Positions 15,012 to 26,944 are shown, counted from the stretch's first letter. The stretch is 64,000 nucleotides of DNA from Rhynchonema sp. JSB1_4 (GCA_030248065.1 JASAMV010006615.1:1-64000), one strand, 5' to 3'. Notes: generated by a model from the letters alone, not told the origin. Numbers and translations are program-made.

Positions 15012-18000
15012 TCACGGTTGCCAGTCCAAATTGACCACCCTACCGCACACAGTCTGTTGTTGTTGATATCGCTTGATCGCAGGCACCCTCCAGCCACCGA
15101 TGGGCACAAAATTCTTGAAATCCGTTTTCTGGTCCACAGCCCCGTACCAAAGTGGAATGTCATTGAAGGCGTTGTAGTTGTTGCCTAGAATCTTGTCCCA
15201 GCTGACGTCGTCAGTGTAGATGCCAACTGGGAAACCCTTCTGCAAAGATGTTTATGGCTTTTGGGTTTGAACGAAGACGTGATAAAACAGGTATTGCTGT
15301 CTCCAAAAAGAGGGCTGAGATACATGTACTGACAGTGACAATCGCAACGATTCGTGGTTTGGGCTTGGTTGATAATTTTTTTAAGGTTAAGGTTAAGCCA
15401 TGTGTGAACATATACAGTTTTTTAATCGCTCCGCCGTGCATAAAACTGGGAAATCTTATTGGAGGTCCGCAGCTCAAGAAGCACGATCCACATATACACA
15501 TGCGTCATCCTATGTATATCTACCTATGTACATACTATGTCATCAGTTTTCGCCTTTACAGTTAAAAGCTAAAAAGCGTATAAATCCACACCTTGTACTG
15601 TCTGACAGCGTTGACCATTTGCGTGAGAACATCACGATTGGTATTCTTATCGGGTGGCCAATTTCCCAATTCAACCACCAGCCACAAACGCGTGATCGGT
15701 AGTTGATTCCAATAGACGTAGTTCAAAGCATCGGTCACTTGACCGGTCATGTCACCACATTGAATGCATGGCTTGACACACACGTCCAGAGTGCCGCTGT
15801 AGTTGCCTGGAATCAGGGTGGAATAATGCTCGCTGTTGTGTACGTTAATTTCTCAAAATCAGCAGTCCGTTCCTTCTCGCTATCAAAGTTTGCAACGCAA
15901 ATACCCGTTCTGGACATTGCAGAAACATGTAGGTCACATGTTTCATAGATGGCGATCATGTGGTTACAGCTTGGTCCCTGGCTGTCGGCATCCCCAGCGT
16001 AACATGTACTTACATACAACACAACGGGTGATATTTTCGAAACGATGTAAAGGTCAGTTGGGTGTAAAGGTCGGTGGAAGCTCGGTCGACAGCTCAGTGT
16101 GATAGACCTCGGTGTAAACTTGAAGCATTCCACGTTAATAACAGGCAATGTTTCACGTTTACACCGAGCTGCGCCGACCGAGCTTTCGATTGAACTTTCC
16201 ACCGACCTTTACACCCAACTGATCTTTACACCGTTTCGAAAATTCCACCCAACGTCAAGCTGACATGACGCGATGACAAGCCTTCCATATCTTTTGTTGT
16301 TGACAGCTGGGCACCAAAATTATCGATTTGTGCAAAACTTCACGTGTGCGTCTTGTAGCCAATTCAAGCGTTCACTTGGCTTTGTTCATTTTTCCCTCGA
16401 CGTGTGTTTGTCTGGTGCTCACCAACAATGCCAAAACTACTTGATGCCAAAATATGCAATTGGCGCAATGCACTTCTATTCTTGATCATTATTTATCTGT
16501 CTGTAACGCGCTACCCTCCAACATCACCTGGTGGACGACAGAAACATAAGCGAGAAACATCAACCGCATTTATATATCACGCGTTGCCGGTTAATCAACC
16601 TTTTGACATTTTGTTTGTTTGGAGTGAAACCACGGGCAGAGACTGTCCCACCAATTTACCAGATTGCTTTGTATCCGTGCTGCTAATGAAACATCAGCCA
16701 GGCAGTCTGATTTCCGTGGCAAAACTAAGCTGGCTGCATAGTACCTTTGTGTATATTCTGCTGAGCTCTCGCAAAAGTGTAGATTAGTGTTGTGTTGATG
16801 TGCGCTGTCGTCAACCTGTGAATAAACATTTTGTGCTATGTAGGTGCTTGGTGACCATCAAATCCGCTCATCACTCGAGGACTACTGTCGACTGGCTGGT
16901 CTTGCGTGTCTCTCATTGCGATCGTGTGGCTTCGCAAATGAAACATTCTTGGTTGAGTGCACACAGGAACTGGCCCGAGTGCAGGGCTCGGGACTGATGC
17001 ATGAAGATGAATGGAGTGTATTGAATGAAGCACGATTGGACAATGGCTGTTGTATGAGACAGAAGAATCGATATGATGGTGCTGGATGGGTGGATATGCC
17101 TTGGGGTTGATAATCAGCCTCTGAGCTGTACCAAATATGGCATCACTACGGCAAGGCAAAAGCAATTTTTGGTTACACAGTATTTAACAGCATTTTGTGC
17201 GGAGGCTCAACCGTTAGCAGGGTTTAGAGCTAAACAACTGTAAATCACACAATAAAGTTCATAATATGCAGGCCGTCCAATTGGTTGCTTTTAAAGTAGA
17301 TAAGGGTCAACGTTTTTCCATGATGGATGTCTCTCTTATCTTATACATTGATGCTTGGCATGAAACATCACCATCAAGAATGTGCAGGTGTGATTGCGCC
17401 GTTCATACGTCAGCAATCAATCGACGCCCGTCGACTCAGTGAATTGGTGCCGAAAACAGCGATTCGATTCGCGATACTGCAGGAACCGAGCGAACAATTC
17501 GTCTACTACTATGTCCGACTGAAATCGTTTAGGATTGGGACTATTTGGAGATCTTCGTTCCTTTTGCAGAACCCCTCACAGAGAAACATTCAAGGAACAC
17601 CGTTGAGCGATACTTTAGACCGATGCACAATTTAGTTAACGTTCTTTTCCTCATTACAATTGTACCGAGTGAATAGTCTTCACGGTGAAGGGTCGACTGA
17701 ATGCACTACCACAACTTGTGTGTCCAAATCCAATCCCAACACCCGCAGCTTGCACTACCATCTGCCCTCCCTGCCCGTGCTAATCAATCGTCTCCACCCG
17801 ATTGTCAAAGGCACACAAGCACCGGATGATCTGACCAAGCCATTGTATCGATTGATGACCAACGTTGTAATGAAGCGACTTGGATGGTCAGGCTATTTGA
17901 CAGATGGCACGGACGCACAGACAATGCAGTACATCGAACAACTACAGTTTATTGGGGATATTGGTTGGTTCGAAAGTTTGCAAACTAATCCAAACCAGTA

Positions 18001-21000
18001 CCGTCTGACTTGGCTGGTTTCGGTTTTGTTGTTCGAAAGTTTGCAAGCTAATCCAAACCAGTACCATTTGACTTGGCTGGTTTCGGTTTTGTTTGAACTG
18101 AATTTTTGTATTGAGGATGTTCAGAGATTTGCTGAAGGGCTGCGTGAAGTGTTTCACTTAAATTCAGATCAAAACAGGTCTGGTGAGAATCTAGATCAAT
18201 GTTTTTAAACCTAACATCCATCAGTACATACAGTACCTACCTGAAAACCAACATCAGATCGGGCAGGCCGCCAAGTAGAGTTGACCGCCCTGTCGGTTTC
18301 GAATTTGTGACTTGTGTCTGTCTCAGCCTCAGCAGACGGACAGGTGAATAAGAGAATCATATGAACAGTCAATTGCAGCCAACCTAACAGCGACTTGGTC
18401 TCGACTAGCCGAGCTGCTTCATTGGTCAGCTTTCGAACGTCAACGTCAACGCGTGCCCCTGATTGACCCTGATGATCAGGCGCAAGTGCGTGCCCTGTTG
18501 GACGGACTGAGTGGCATCGAAACGAGCAAATTGCGACAGATACAACATCTCGACTATGAAGTGTACGAAAAATATAGGGACCCCAGATCAATGTCGAAAT
18601 CGCGATCCGAAACCAGACGTCACGTGCCGAAACGTGAACGAAAATGGCAGCCGGAGACTACAAAGTCCGTGCAGACCTATGCCGATCAATTTGACGATTC
18701 AATTAATAACAGACGATTCTTGCCAGACAGACAGAAATAACCAATGTTACTCAAGTTTCTGCGTGGTCTCAGATCAATTATTGTAATGTTATTAAAGGGT
18801 GTGTCTAACGTCTCTTAACCCCATGTTTTATGAGGTGCAATCGAAAGATGACCTCGACAGGCCGGCGTGTGCAAAAAACCGCGTCTTGTAACTCGCTAAA
18901 TCGCTAAATCTTGAGGGTTACTTTTCGAATTAAATCAATTTCCGGACAAAAAACTCCAGGCGCTTTTGAGTGGGCGCTACTCACGTTTGGCATTATTCTG
19001 CTGAAACATTGCATGCTTAAACCTGGTCCGCCACTGTTGATATTTGAAATTTTTGGTTTGTTTTTTTTGCTCTAATTTAGTTGCCGACATCGAGACGAAT
19101 AAGGTTTATATTCATGACTTTTTGATTTAGTGCAGATTTTATATCGAAATCAATCGATAAACACCGGTTCTCGGGAACAAAATTAAAAAAATAGATAGAC
19201 CCCCACTTATTGGCAATCACGTCAGCCAGGACCAAAATTTTGAATTACCGCCAAATGTTATAGGCTTACAGTATGCTATTAGGGACTTTACACTCCCGAC
19301 TTTACGCTCCCACTACACAGTGCTGCCAGTGCGCGCGCTTGCAACACGTGTGTTATGCACTAACAAACAGAGCGGCACTGTACAAAACGCATGGGCAAGA
19401 TCACGTGACTACCGTATGCTTGTGATAAGAAGCAGTCGGCCATCTTGAATATTTGTTCTTGTCTTCCTGGAATGCACTAAACGGGGGTCTATCTATTTTT
19501 TGGAATTTTGTTCCCGAGAACCGGTGTTTATGGATTAATTTCGGTATTAAATCGGCACTTAATGGAAAAGTCACGAATGTAAACCTTGTTGGTCTCGATG
19601 TCGGCAACAGTAATAAATCATAAAAACACACCAAAATTTTCAAATATCAATAGTGGCGGGCCAGGTTTAAGCGCGGCTCAGCCGCCTATAGGAGACGTTA
19701 GACACACCCTTTAATGGCGCAGCACAGTACTATTTTTGCATCTCTTTGATGGAAAAGGTTATTGGCGGTGTATGAAACAGCTAAGGTAACCCTTTATTGG
19801 TATGAAGCAGCAAACTTTCACTTGATCAAACTCAACAAAGCTTTTCAGAGCCGATTGTTGCTAGGTGACAGTTCGGTTAATTTGCTGAGATGCACACTTT
19901 TCGGCTGCCCCTTGGTCCCGGGGTGTTTTATTATTCATTTGTGTAGCTGTACCTTCACAGCTATTTGTCATGTCCAAAAATCATTTCAAATTTAGCAGCT
20001 TCCAGGCAACCACGGCCTGTTTGACTTTTCAAAAGCCTTGCTGTTGCATGTAATTATACTGCATCATGGCCACGAAGCGCCACAATGCGCGTTAGTTGGT
20101 GACCCCGCGTTCACTAAGGTCAACGGCTCAATGCTTGTTTTTGTCTGAATCAAAATGCCTTGTGTAAACGTCACAAGGTTATAGAGCACATCACATCTAA
20201 AGGCATCATAGTAGTCACATAGTTATAGTCACGTTGTAGTCACATCTAAAGGTTAGAGCATCTAACGAAAGGAACGACAAATTGCGGACCTATACATACA
20301 GTACCTATGTATAGGTAACGGGTACCCATACCATTATACAACAAAGAAATACATATGCCCTAAGCACATCAGGATATGCGACCTAATGAAACTGCATAAA
20401 AGTTCGATACTAGAGAAATGCGGATCTCGAATTTTGGGTACCACTAAAGCAAGTGCCCCCGTTCAAAAAGAGGTGAAAATGTTTTTTTGTGTTCCAACTT
20501 TTCTCTGATCATTTTAGGGGCGCTTTAGCTCGTACACCAGCTACCGAAACCATCCCGATCCAAACAATGATGAGGGAACAAATTGGAATACAATATTTTG
20601 ATCTTGCTTCGGCTTGTTTTCGCGGAAAGCCTAACAATATGCCAATCAAATAACAAGAAAGACAAGAACAGAGCACTGCTGCACACCCAATCTGTAGGTA
20701 CTAATTCAAACTCTGGGCACATGGGTGCCTAAATCACACCCGTTTTCACGCATTGTCAATGAAATTTTAGCTTTCGCACGCGTGAAAGTGCCAGAATTTC
20801 GCGGGCTTCGCGGTTCGCGCGCATTGTCACATTTTGTGTGATATTTGGTGTAAAAAGCGCGAAATTCTAAACAAGCACTATACTTTTCAAAAATGAAACA
20901 AGCAGTGTAGATAAAACTAGGCGATGACCCGTGCCTACGGCCCCGGTTTGGCCAGTTCAACGCTTAGCATTCCGTTCATCAGATGAACGAGTTTGCATCC

Positions 21001-21917
21001 CGCTAACCTCTGCGAAAGCATCCTCAGAAATTTAGCGCTCTGCATCCCGTTAACCTTTGCAAATTCATCCTGAGAGATTTAGCGCTTTGCATCCCATTAA
21101 CCTTTGCGAAAGCATCCTCAGAAATTTAGCGCTCTACATCCGTTAACCTTTGCGAATGCATCCTCAGAAATTTAGCGCTTTGCATCCCGTTAACCTTTGC
21201 GAAAGCATCCTCAGAGATATAGCGCTCTGCAACCGTTAACGTCTGCAAATGCATCTTCAGAGATTTAACGCTTTGCATCCCGTTAACCATTGCTAAAGCA
21301 TGCTCAGTGCTCAGATATTTGGCGCTCTGCACCCGGTTAACCTTTGCGCATGCATCCTCAGAAATTTAGCGCATTGCGTTCGTAAACCTTTGCGAAAGCG
21401 TTCTCAGAGAGTTAACAGTCTGCATCCCGTTACCCCTCCCTTGGCTAAAAGCTGGGTCCGCCGCTACTAGACGTGTGTTTGTCGTTGCTTAGCTGATACA
21501 GCTCTCATTCTGACTGACTGCGACATTGCAGTTAAATATGTGCATACATACCTCCTTGATTACTGTTTACGTCAAAGACCCATACACACACGTATACATG
21601 CCCGCATCCTGTGTACGTGCTTTACCATAACATCGAACATCATAATTTTTGAAGAAAAAAGTTCAGCTTGTCTGTTATAAGAAAGATGTTTCGTTAAACG
21701 CACCGTTGCGGGCCTGCAGGAGACTTTCAGCCGAGCGTCTGTCCAGGTAGCCGCCATTGCTAGCGAACAATTGTACCATTGCAAACGTGTACCCCTGTTG
21801 TTGCACACATGACCACTGCGACGCGCTCATGTACCCTTCAAAGTCAACACCCTGTCGGCCGACGCATAATGTTGGTAGCAGAATTGAGCAAATAATTATG
21901 CGCGATAAGAATTGCAT
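15012..21917 (-). CDS. GH25 lysozyme, invertebrate LYS type
   Basis: Three exons (minus): 21917-21704, 15806-15592 and 15239-15012, with matching phases and 218 codons in total. A signal peptide (residues 1-19, ending LPTLCVG) precedes RQGVDFEGYMS, which holds the first conserved Asp of the GH25 barrel. Exon 2 carries CVKPCIQCGDMTGQV, the Cys-x2-Cys-Gly element typical of nematode LYS proteins. Exon 3 has GFPVGIYTDDVSWDKI and ends GGWRVPAIKRYQQ...NLDWQP, as in the family. GH25 enzymes cleave the beta-1,4 bond of peptidoglycan, and worm members act in the gut and immunity. The usual D-x-E in the centre is V-x-E here (LWLVVELGNW), so one expected acidic residue is missing. Intron 1 is 5.9 kb and contains a separate gene. 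Confidence 0.88.
16032..16247. repeat. Short inverted-repeat element in lysozyme intron 1
   Basis: Arms of about 55 bases face each other: TTTTCGAAACGATGTAAAGG on the left returns inverted at the right end, and the arm continues through GTTGGGTGTAAAGGTCGGTGG. The whole 215-bp stretch could fold into a hairpin. It looks like a MITE, but I could not define a target duplication. Confidence 0.7.
16428..18740 (+). CDS. Galactose-3-O-sulfotransferase-like protein (Gal3ST family)
   Basis: Supported exons: first exon from ATG 16428; an exon from about 17390; an exon from about 17694 to 17966 ending in phase with the last exon, 18391-18740 (stop 18738-18740). One or more exons between about 16790 and 17340 are unresolved. 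The N-terminus has a short basic head and one signal-anchor helix (NALLFLIIIYLSV), the layout of a type II Golgi enzyme. The third-exon block has LVPKTAIRFAILQEP, which lines up with the LRxP phosphate loop of Gal3ST. It is followed by MTNVVMKRLGWSGYLTDG, similar to the family NLLFFDLG stretch, and then LAELLHW, similar to its LLKDLLCW. The family transfers sulfate from PAPS to galactose. The 5' PAPS loop is degenerate. It lies entirely inside lysozyme intron 1, on the opposite strand. Confidence 0.5.
17966..18095 (+). repeat. Tandem duplication of about 66 bp in an intron
   Basis: Two adjacent near-identical units, each containing TTCGAAAGTTTGCAA followed by TGACTTGGCTGGTTTCGG. They lie immediately after the donor of the third supported exon of the sulfotransferase-like gene. 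The frame stays open through them, so exon read-through cannot be fully excluded. Confidence 0.85.
18792..19714. mobile_element. TTAA-flanked long-inverted-repeat element, 0.92 kb
   Basis: The termini are TTAAAGGGTGTGTCTAACGT at the left and its inverse at the right (ACGTTAGACACACCCTTTAA). The inverted arms are several hundred bases long; for example the stretch with gttctcgggaacaaaattaa at 19170 returns inverted near 19500. TTAA is present at both borders, the target duplicated by piggyBac-type transposases. No coding capacity is seen, so it is non-autonomous. It is inserted in lysozyme intron 1. Confidence 0.8.
19715..20990. other. Lysozyme intron 1, proximal part
   Basis: No gene is seen. 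20790-20950 holds a diverged copy of a repeat also present near 24240-24420 and 37960-38200, recognisable by TTTTCAAAAATGAAACAAGC followed by a TAGATAAAA or TGGATAAAA word. Confidence 0.5.
20991..21440 (+). repeat. 47-bp minisatellite, about ten units
   Basis: Tandem units of 44-56 bp (mostly 45-47) with the consensus pieces GCATCCCGTTAACCTTTGCG, AAAGCATCCTCAGAAATTTA and GCGCTCT. The GTTAACC core recurs near 21000, 21050, 21098, 21143, 21190, 21234, 21281, 21337, 21382 and 21428, with substitutions. It lies in lysozyme intron 1, a few hundred bases downstream of exon 1. A minus-strand open frame across it is a by-product of the unit length. Confidence 0.93.
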
Positions 21918-24900
21918 TTTGTTTTGACGTGTCGTCGTACGGCCAGACTTTACTAAACTCGTCTGCCAGGACAGGACGTAATGCGAGCGAAATGAGGTAG
22001 CAATGTGGACGCACGGCTTAACGTTTTATGCCAAGACGTTCAGGCTTGAGTCGCGCAACGTCAGACTGAAGGCCACTCATTGTCTGAGTAATTTTTTACT
22101 CAATTGAGTGGAGACGGGCCGAGAGAATGGCAATATTTGTATCTGCGTGCTTCATTTCCGCATATATCACCGGATCACGGTGCGCTCTTCTTATCAAATT
22201 GACCGAATTATCGCAACGCTCCCAACAGTAAACTGATGTGCATCATAAGCTGCTTAAGGTTTTATATTGCATTACTTTGCACATTGTGCCCTGTTCCTGG
22301 CCGTCCAGAACAACTTGCATTGCATTGTGTACATTGGTTGCTATACTAGTGTATGTACTTGCTATCAAATTTCTCTGCTCGTGTTAGACCGGCGCATAAT
22401 TGATAGAGAAATCTGTGGACAGCCAAATTCAATGAAACCACTCTACTGTGGAGGGGCACATTGATCCAGCCGTGCTGTTCTTCGCTCTCTTGGAGAACAG
22501 TGAACAAATTCTGGCGCGCTGATTGGCTGTTTTGAACGTGAGTCATCAGCGAACGAGAAAGTCTTCTTCGTTCTCACGAAAAACGAAGGTCATCTGTTGA
22601 TTTTATTTTTTTTGAATCGACACACTGAATGATATGAGAGGGCCTGTCAGTGTGTGCACTGTTTCTAGATGCCACAAAACAACAGTTACAGCATGGTGCC
22701 CAAAACCGCAATGGTAGGGTCACGTGATGTGAACAGCCGCATTTTACTGCAAAAGATATTTTAAGAACAAAGATAATTTTCTTCGAATTTTGAAATATTT
22801 TTATATTTTTTTGGCTTTTTGGACAACTTTTTTAAGGTCACGACCCACAGCTTTTTCATTTTCCACGAAAGTTGCACGTCCAAAGTCGAGTTCTTGTTTA
22901 TAGCCTACTTGGTATGCAAAGCAATGCTCGACGCACACAACATGAGATGACGACACCTCAATTTTAGATAATCGTATTTTTTCTCTGTGCAAAAAAACTC
23001 GATTGGACATGAGAACCAACACGCATGAAAATATGAGACAAACCCACGGCAGGGCTGCAGAATCCAGATGGTCCAGCGTGTTGTGATTTTGATGGAAAAA
23101 GCAGCTGGTTGATTCGCGCGTGGAAGTCATGCCATTTGAAATTTATGTCTTCGAAATGCCCATTACTTGAAAATACGATTGTTTGCTGCGAGTGTTCATC
23201 CGGTTAGTCTGTGCGATTATGATTCAGTCTCTATTTTGCAGACGAAGGAAAACGGCCACAGTCTTCGATCACATTGCGATTTCATTTCTAAGAGGCTTAT
23301 AGTGTCATCAGGCATGGTTGCGTGCGGGGGTGTGCCAGGCCTGCAATACCTAGTTATAGTTAACCCAGTTGGCCTAATGTACCTTACATATACATATGTG
23401 TTTGACCTACCTTTCCACGCCAGAGGCAAGGCGCGCCGGCAAGCGACGTTAATGCGCTTTGGTTCAACCGGACGTGCTTTGGTTGTGATGACCACACCCT
23501 TGAGCATCTTACCCGGAACCACAACATGCAGACAAGGAACTGATTTCTCGATTAGTTCTGTCGAAGACAGCATGTGAAAACCCTGAAGCGGCCGCGTCAC
23601 GGATGAAAACACAATTTTGCGCTGTGTCTGTGCGCACCGCTTTGTATAAACTGTACAAAAACCACAGTCAATTTTATGACGCTGCGACGGTGCGCAAATA
23701 ATACATGGTTCCTGGGTTCCATACATGTATACAATGTCCACTTGAGTTAAACCATTTTAGTGTTCGTGCGGCATCTAGAAGTTCTAAGTATGTACAGTCA
23801 CCATCATTATGCCCATTCTCAAAACAAATCTGATTTATGCAACTCGAACGGTCGCTAAAAATACATATGTAATAATACGTAGTACATCATGTCGTTTGGT
23901 GTGAAATGTGTCGCTTAGCCATCAACAGAGCTCGTCTGAGTCACATGGTATTGAGTAGCTGATGCCACCAAACCATCTATGTACTCTACTGTAATGATCA
24001 TGGATTTTTTCATCAAGTGATTTACTTTGCCTTCGGGGATCAGTAACGTATACATATGTAGGTAATGGTCCAGAAAGAGTATGCATCCAGGGGACCAAAG
24101 GACCCCCTCTGGTCAGATTGGCTCCTGATGGCGGACCACCATTACGGAAGCAAGACGAAAAAAACGCCTAAAAAGAAGGATTTCCACTCTAAACACACTT
24201 CAAAAGTCCAAAAGTCGCCCAATATTACCAAAATTTTGCGTGCTATACGCGCGCATGGTCACATTTTTGCTTGCAGAATGTATATGTACAGTATGTGCAA
24301 ACCACAATAACAAGCACTACACAAAAATGGCTTTTTAAAAATGGAACAAGACTAGATAAAAACGACTTCTTGAATTTGGCCCCACCGTTAGCCAAAAGCT
24401 GGATCCGCCACTGTGGTACAGCCACTGAACTATTGGATTTTGAAGCCTCATCGTTCTTTTTCATCTGTGCCATGTGCCAGCGATAGAAAAAGATAATGTA
24501 CCTATAATTATGTGCCGTGTATATATGTACGTGTTGTGGTTTAGAATGACCGCTATCCAGAATAACAATCTCATATGGGCACTATTCAGGTTTCTTTTTA
24601 ATAAGAGAAAGTTGCTCCAAGTCCGAATACAGTGTGTATAGATATACATAGTGTGCTGTACTGATGCCACCTTGGGGATTTTATTAATGTCATTTGAACC
24701 AATATACGCATGTTCATGGGGCTCCCATTTGCATGGTCACCTCGAAACAATGAGTCAGACAAAATACAATAAAGATTCACAGCTGTCTCACATGCAATCC
24801 AAGACGCAGTTCAGTCAAAGTTACATATGTACAGTATACCTGGCGATCCGTGTAAGTTGCTGCAATGTCTGTTTGTTGGACCATAGCCAGTGCGCGAACT

Positions 24901-25185
24901 CGTTTAATTTTTGAGTTCACGCCGGGTCGGCCAGGCTGTTCCGCGCTTGACTAATTCGTTTCTCACATGCACATTGTGCCGTGCTGTGAACATCTCGTGC
25001 GTAGCCTCTACAATTTTCGGTACGTGACGATTTCTACATATTAGGTCACGGTTCACATGTGATCCCGCAATTTGCTCGCCAAGTAACACGATTGGCTTGT
25101 GTACTTGCAAAGCAAATCAGTCGCGAACTGCAATGCCGTTCCGTTCTGTCAACAAAAATATTATTTTCGAAAAACTTGGACGATG
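21918..25185. other. Intergenic, no firmly supported gene
   Basis: Apart from the possible exon at 23424-23586, nothing convincing is seen. The region is AT-rich with many microsatellite-like ta/ca words. 24240-24420 carries a copy of the dispersed repeat also found at about 20.8 and 38.1 kb. A minus open frame at 24904-25110 is of unknown value. Confidence 0.4.
23424..23586 (-). CDS. Possible isolated exon, faintly galectin-like
   Basis: A minus-strand stretch bounded by a good acceptor (cgcttcag) and donor (GGAAAG followed by gtaggtca). It encodes a segment with LHVVVPGKMLKGVVITTKA and then PKRINVAC. The order V-P-G-K-x-x-x-G-x-x-I then P-x-x-x-x-I-N-V resembles the first strands of a galectin carbohydrate-recognition domain. 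The HNPR and WGxEER parts of a galectin are not found nearby in frame. Treat it as an unconfirmed exon of an unknown gene. Confidence 0.3.
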
Positions 25186-25528
25186 ATATTTTTTTAATTT
25201 AATTTTATCTGCTCGCTTTCGCAAAGACCTTTACACAAGATCCGGAGAAACCCTAAAAAAGTGAACATGAGTATTAATAAACGAAAATGTGAACATGACG
25301 AACAAACGACAAAGAAAACGTACCGGCGAGATTCAACCAACCAAACTACTGGTAATGAAGAGAACAAACGTAACGAGCAATAAAGTCGGCAACGGATGAC
25401 GGAATATAGACGATTATCTGAAAAGCAGCAACTCAGTGACTGAGGAGATCAGTCAACGACGGCTGAGAATTTTGTTGAAATATGGCGAGAAACTACGTCT
25501 CGACCACGTGAGTTTAGTTTAGATTTAA

Positions 25529-26938
25529 GGTGCGCGTATACTCGTTCCGAGGAACGCAAAACGTTCTGCGCAATGCAGTTCCGTGACGGAACGAAAGAAC
25601 AGCGGAAACGCATTCTCGCTATTCCTTCTGTTCTTTCGTTCCTTCAGCATTTCCGCTGTTCCTTGCCTGTTCCTCGAGAAATCAATGTCAGAGAAAATAA
25701 ATAGAAGGGCATCCCCGCCCCGGATTTTTTAGGCTTGGTGATATGTGTTTTGCTGAGCATTTTCTGTGTCGCAATATCAACCAAAAAAATTTAAAAAAAA
25801 TGTGCTCAACATGACAAACATTGAAACTGTTCAAGATCTCCTTTTGTGCGACGGCAGCACACATTTAGGGGGGCCGGCATTTGACAACGCAGAATAAAGC
25901 AGAAAATACCATCAGAATGCGTCGACAATGGTTGGGGAGCTGCTCTGCGTAAAATTCCCTTGTTTTCGCGACAAATTTCCAGCCAGATTTGAACAAGATA
26001 ATCGAGTAAAAATTTTTATGTGGACCAATTGAATTGAAGCTGATAATCGGCTGTCACCTTGCTTAATCAGGCATCACACACACGTTATGACGTCAACGCA
26101 ACACACACACAACACCACAGCGCAGCACAGCAACAACCAACACTCACTCAGACTGCTTGTGTTTATGTAAAGCACTAAGCAGCCGGCAGCAACCGACGCG
26201 ATGGGCTAATGGTCTAAGGCGTGGTCCAGCGGTCGCCCGCGTTGCGCACGCAGAGGTTCAAATCTCGACTGGTCACATGATGAGTACTTTTTGCTGGTTT
26301 TCCTTATTTTTTCTATGTAAATTGACGCCGTGATTTCAAAAATGGTGAATATAATGTCACTGAAAGAACACAACTATTTGAATTCACGCATTCAAAACGC
26401 TTTGATATGATCGCACCACAATGCAGCCAGTTCACGGCTTCGTTGTGTAATCTGTGTAAATAACGCAAATTGTAAGTAAGTCAGAAATGCCAGGGGCACT
26501 TTTTGAAGTCAAAATTAGGTTATTTGAACGACAAATGTTTGCCCACAACTGTTTCATTTACCACGGACATGGAAGATCGCCAAGTTAGTCGTCCTGAGAA
26601 AGATCAGATCTGTGATGCTTTTTGTTGTTTCTCGACGAAAACCACGCTTATTTCGCATCGCGGTGTCAAAAAAATAAAAGTTTTGGCCTCTCCGAACTCC
26701 AGTGATGCTCATTTCAATTGAACAACCTCGAGGAACAGCACAAAAAGTCAAAATGTTTTGACTTCGTTCTTTCTGTTCCGCGGAACGTTTTTTTGTTCCT
26801 TCTCGATTGCGTCAGATCGTTCCGTGTGACGTGCGTATACTCGTTTCCGCTGTTCCTCGAGTGAAGTATACGCGGGTCACCGGAAATAATCGTTCCTTCA
26901 CTGTTCTTTCTGTTCCGCGGAATGAGTATACGCGCACC
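25529..26938. mobile_element. 1.41-kb DNA transposon inserted in the LINE
   Basis: The terminal inverted repeats are GGTGCGCGTATACTCGTTCC at the left and GGAATGAGTATACGCGCACC at the right (one mismatch). The direct repeat TTTAA flanks both ends (25524-25528, 26939-26943). The uninterrupted LINE copy at 41.24 kb shows the same site with a single TTTAA, which confirms insertion and the target duplication. Subterminal GTTCC/GGAAC words repeat at both ends. No transposase is visible. It contains a tRNA-like segment near 26200. Confidence 0.88.
26199..26279 (+). ncRNA. tRNA-like sequence, probable SINE head or tRNA pseudogene
   Basis: A plausible A box (TGGGCTAATGGT) and B box (AGGTTCAAATCTC) sit about 50 bases apart, as in a tRNA, but the acceptor stem does not pair convincingly. 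Best read as tRNA-derived, either a pseudogene or the head of a SINE. Confidence 0.45.
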
Positions 26939-26944
26939 TTTAAA

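Noticed and set aside
21126..21332. Minus frame with internal peptide repeats
   Set aside because: It is the translation of the 47-bp minisatellite; unit lengths vary out of frame along the array.
20991..21440. CRISPR-like array
   Set aside because: Units vary along their whole length with no constant repeat and unique spacers, and the host is a eukaryote.
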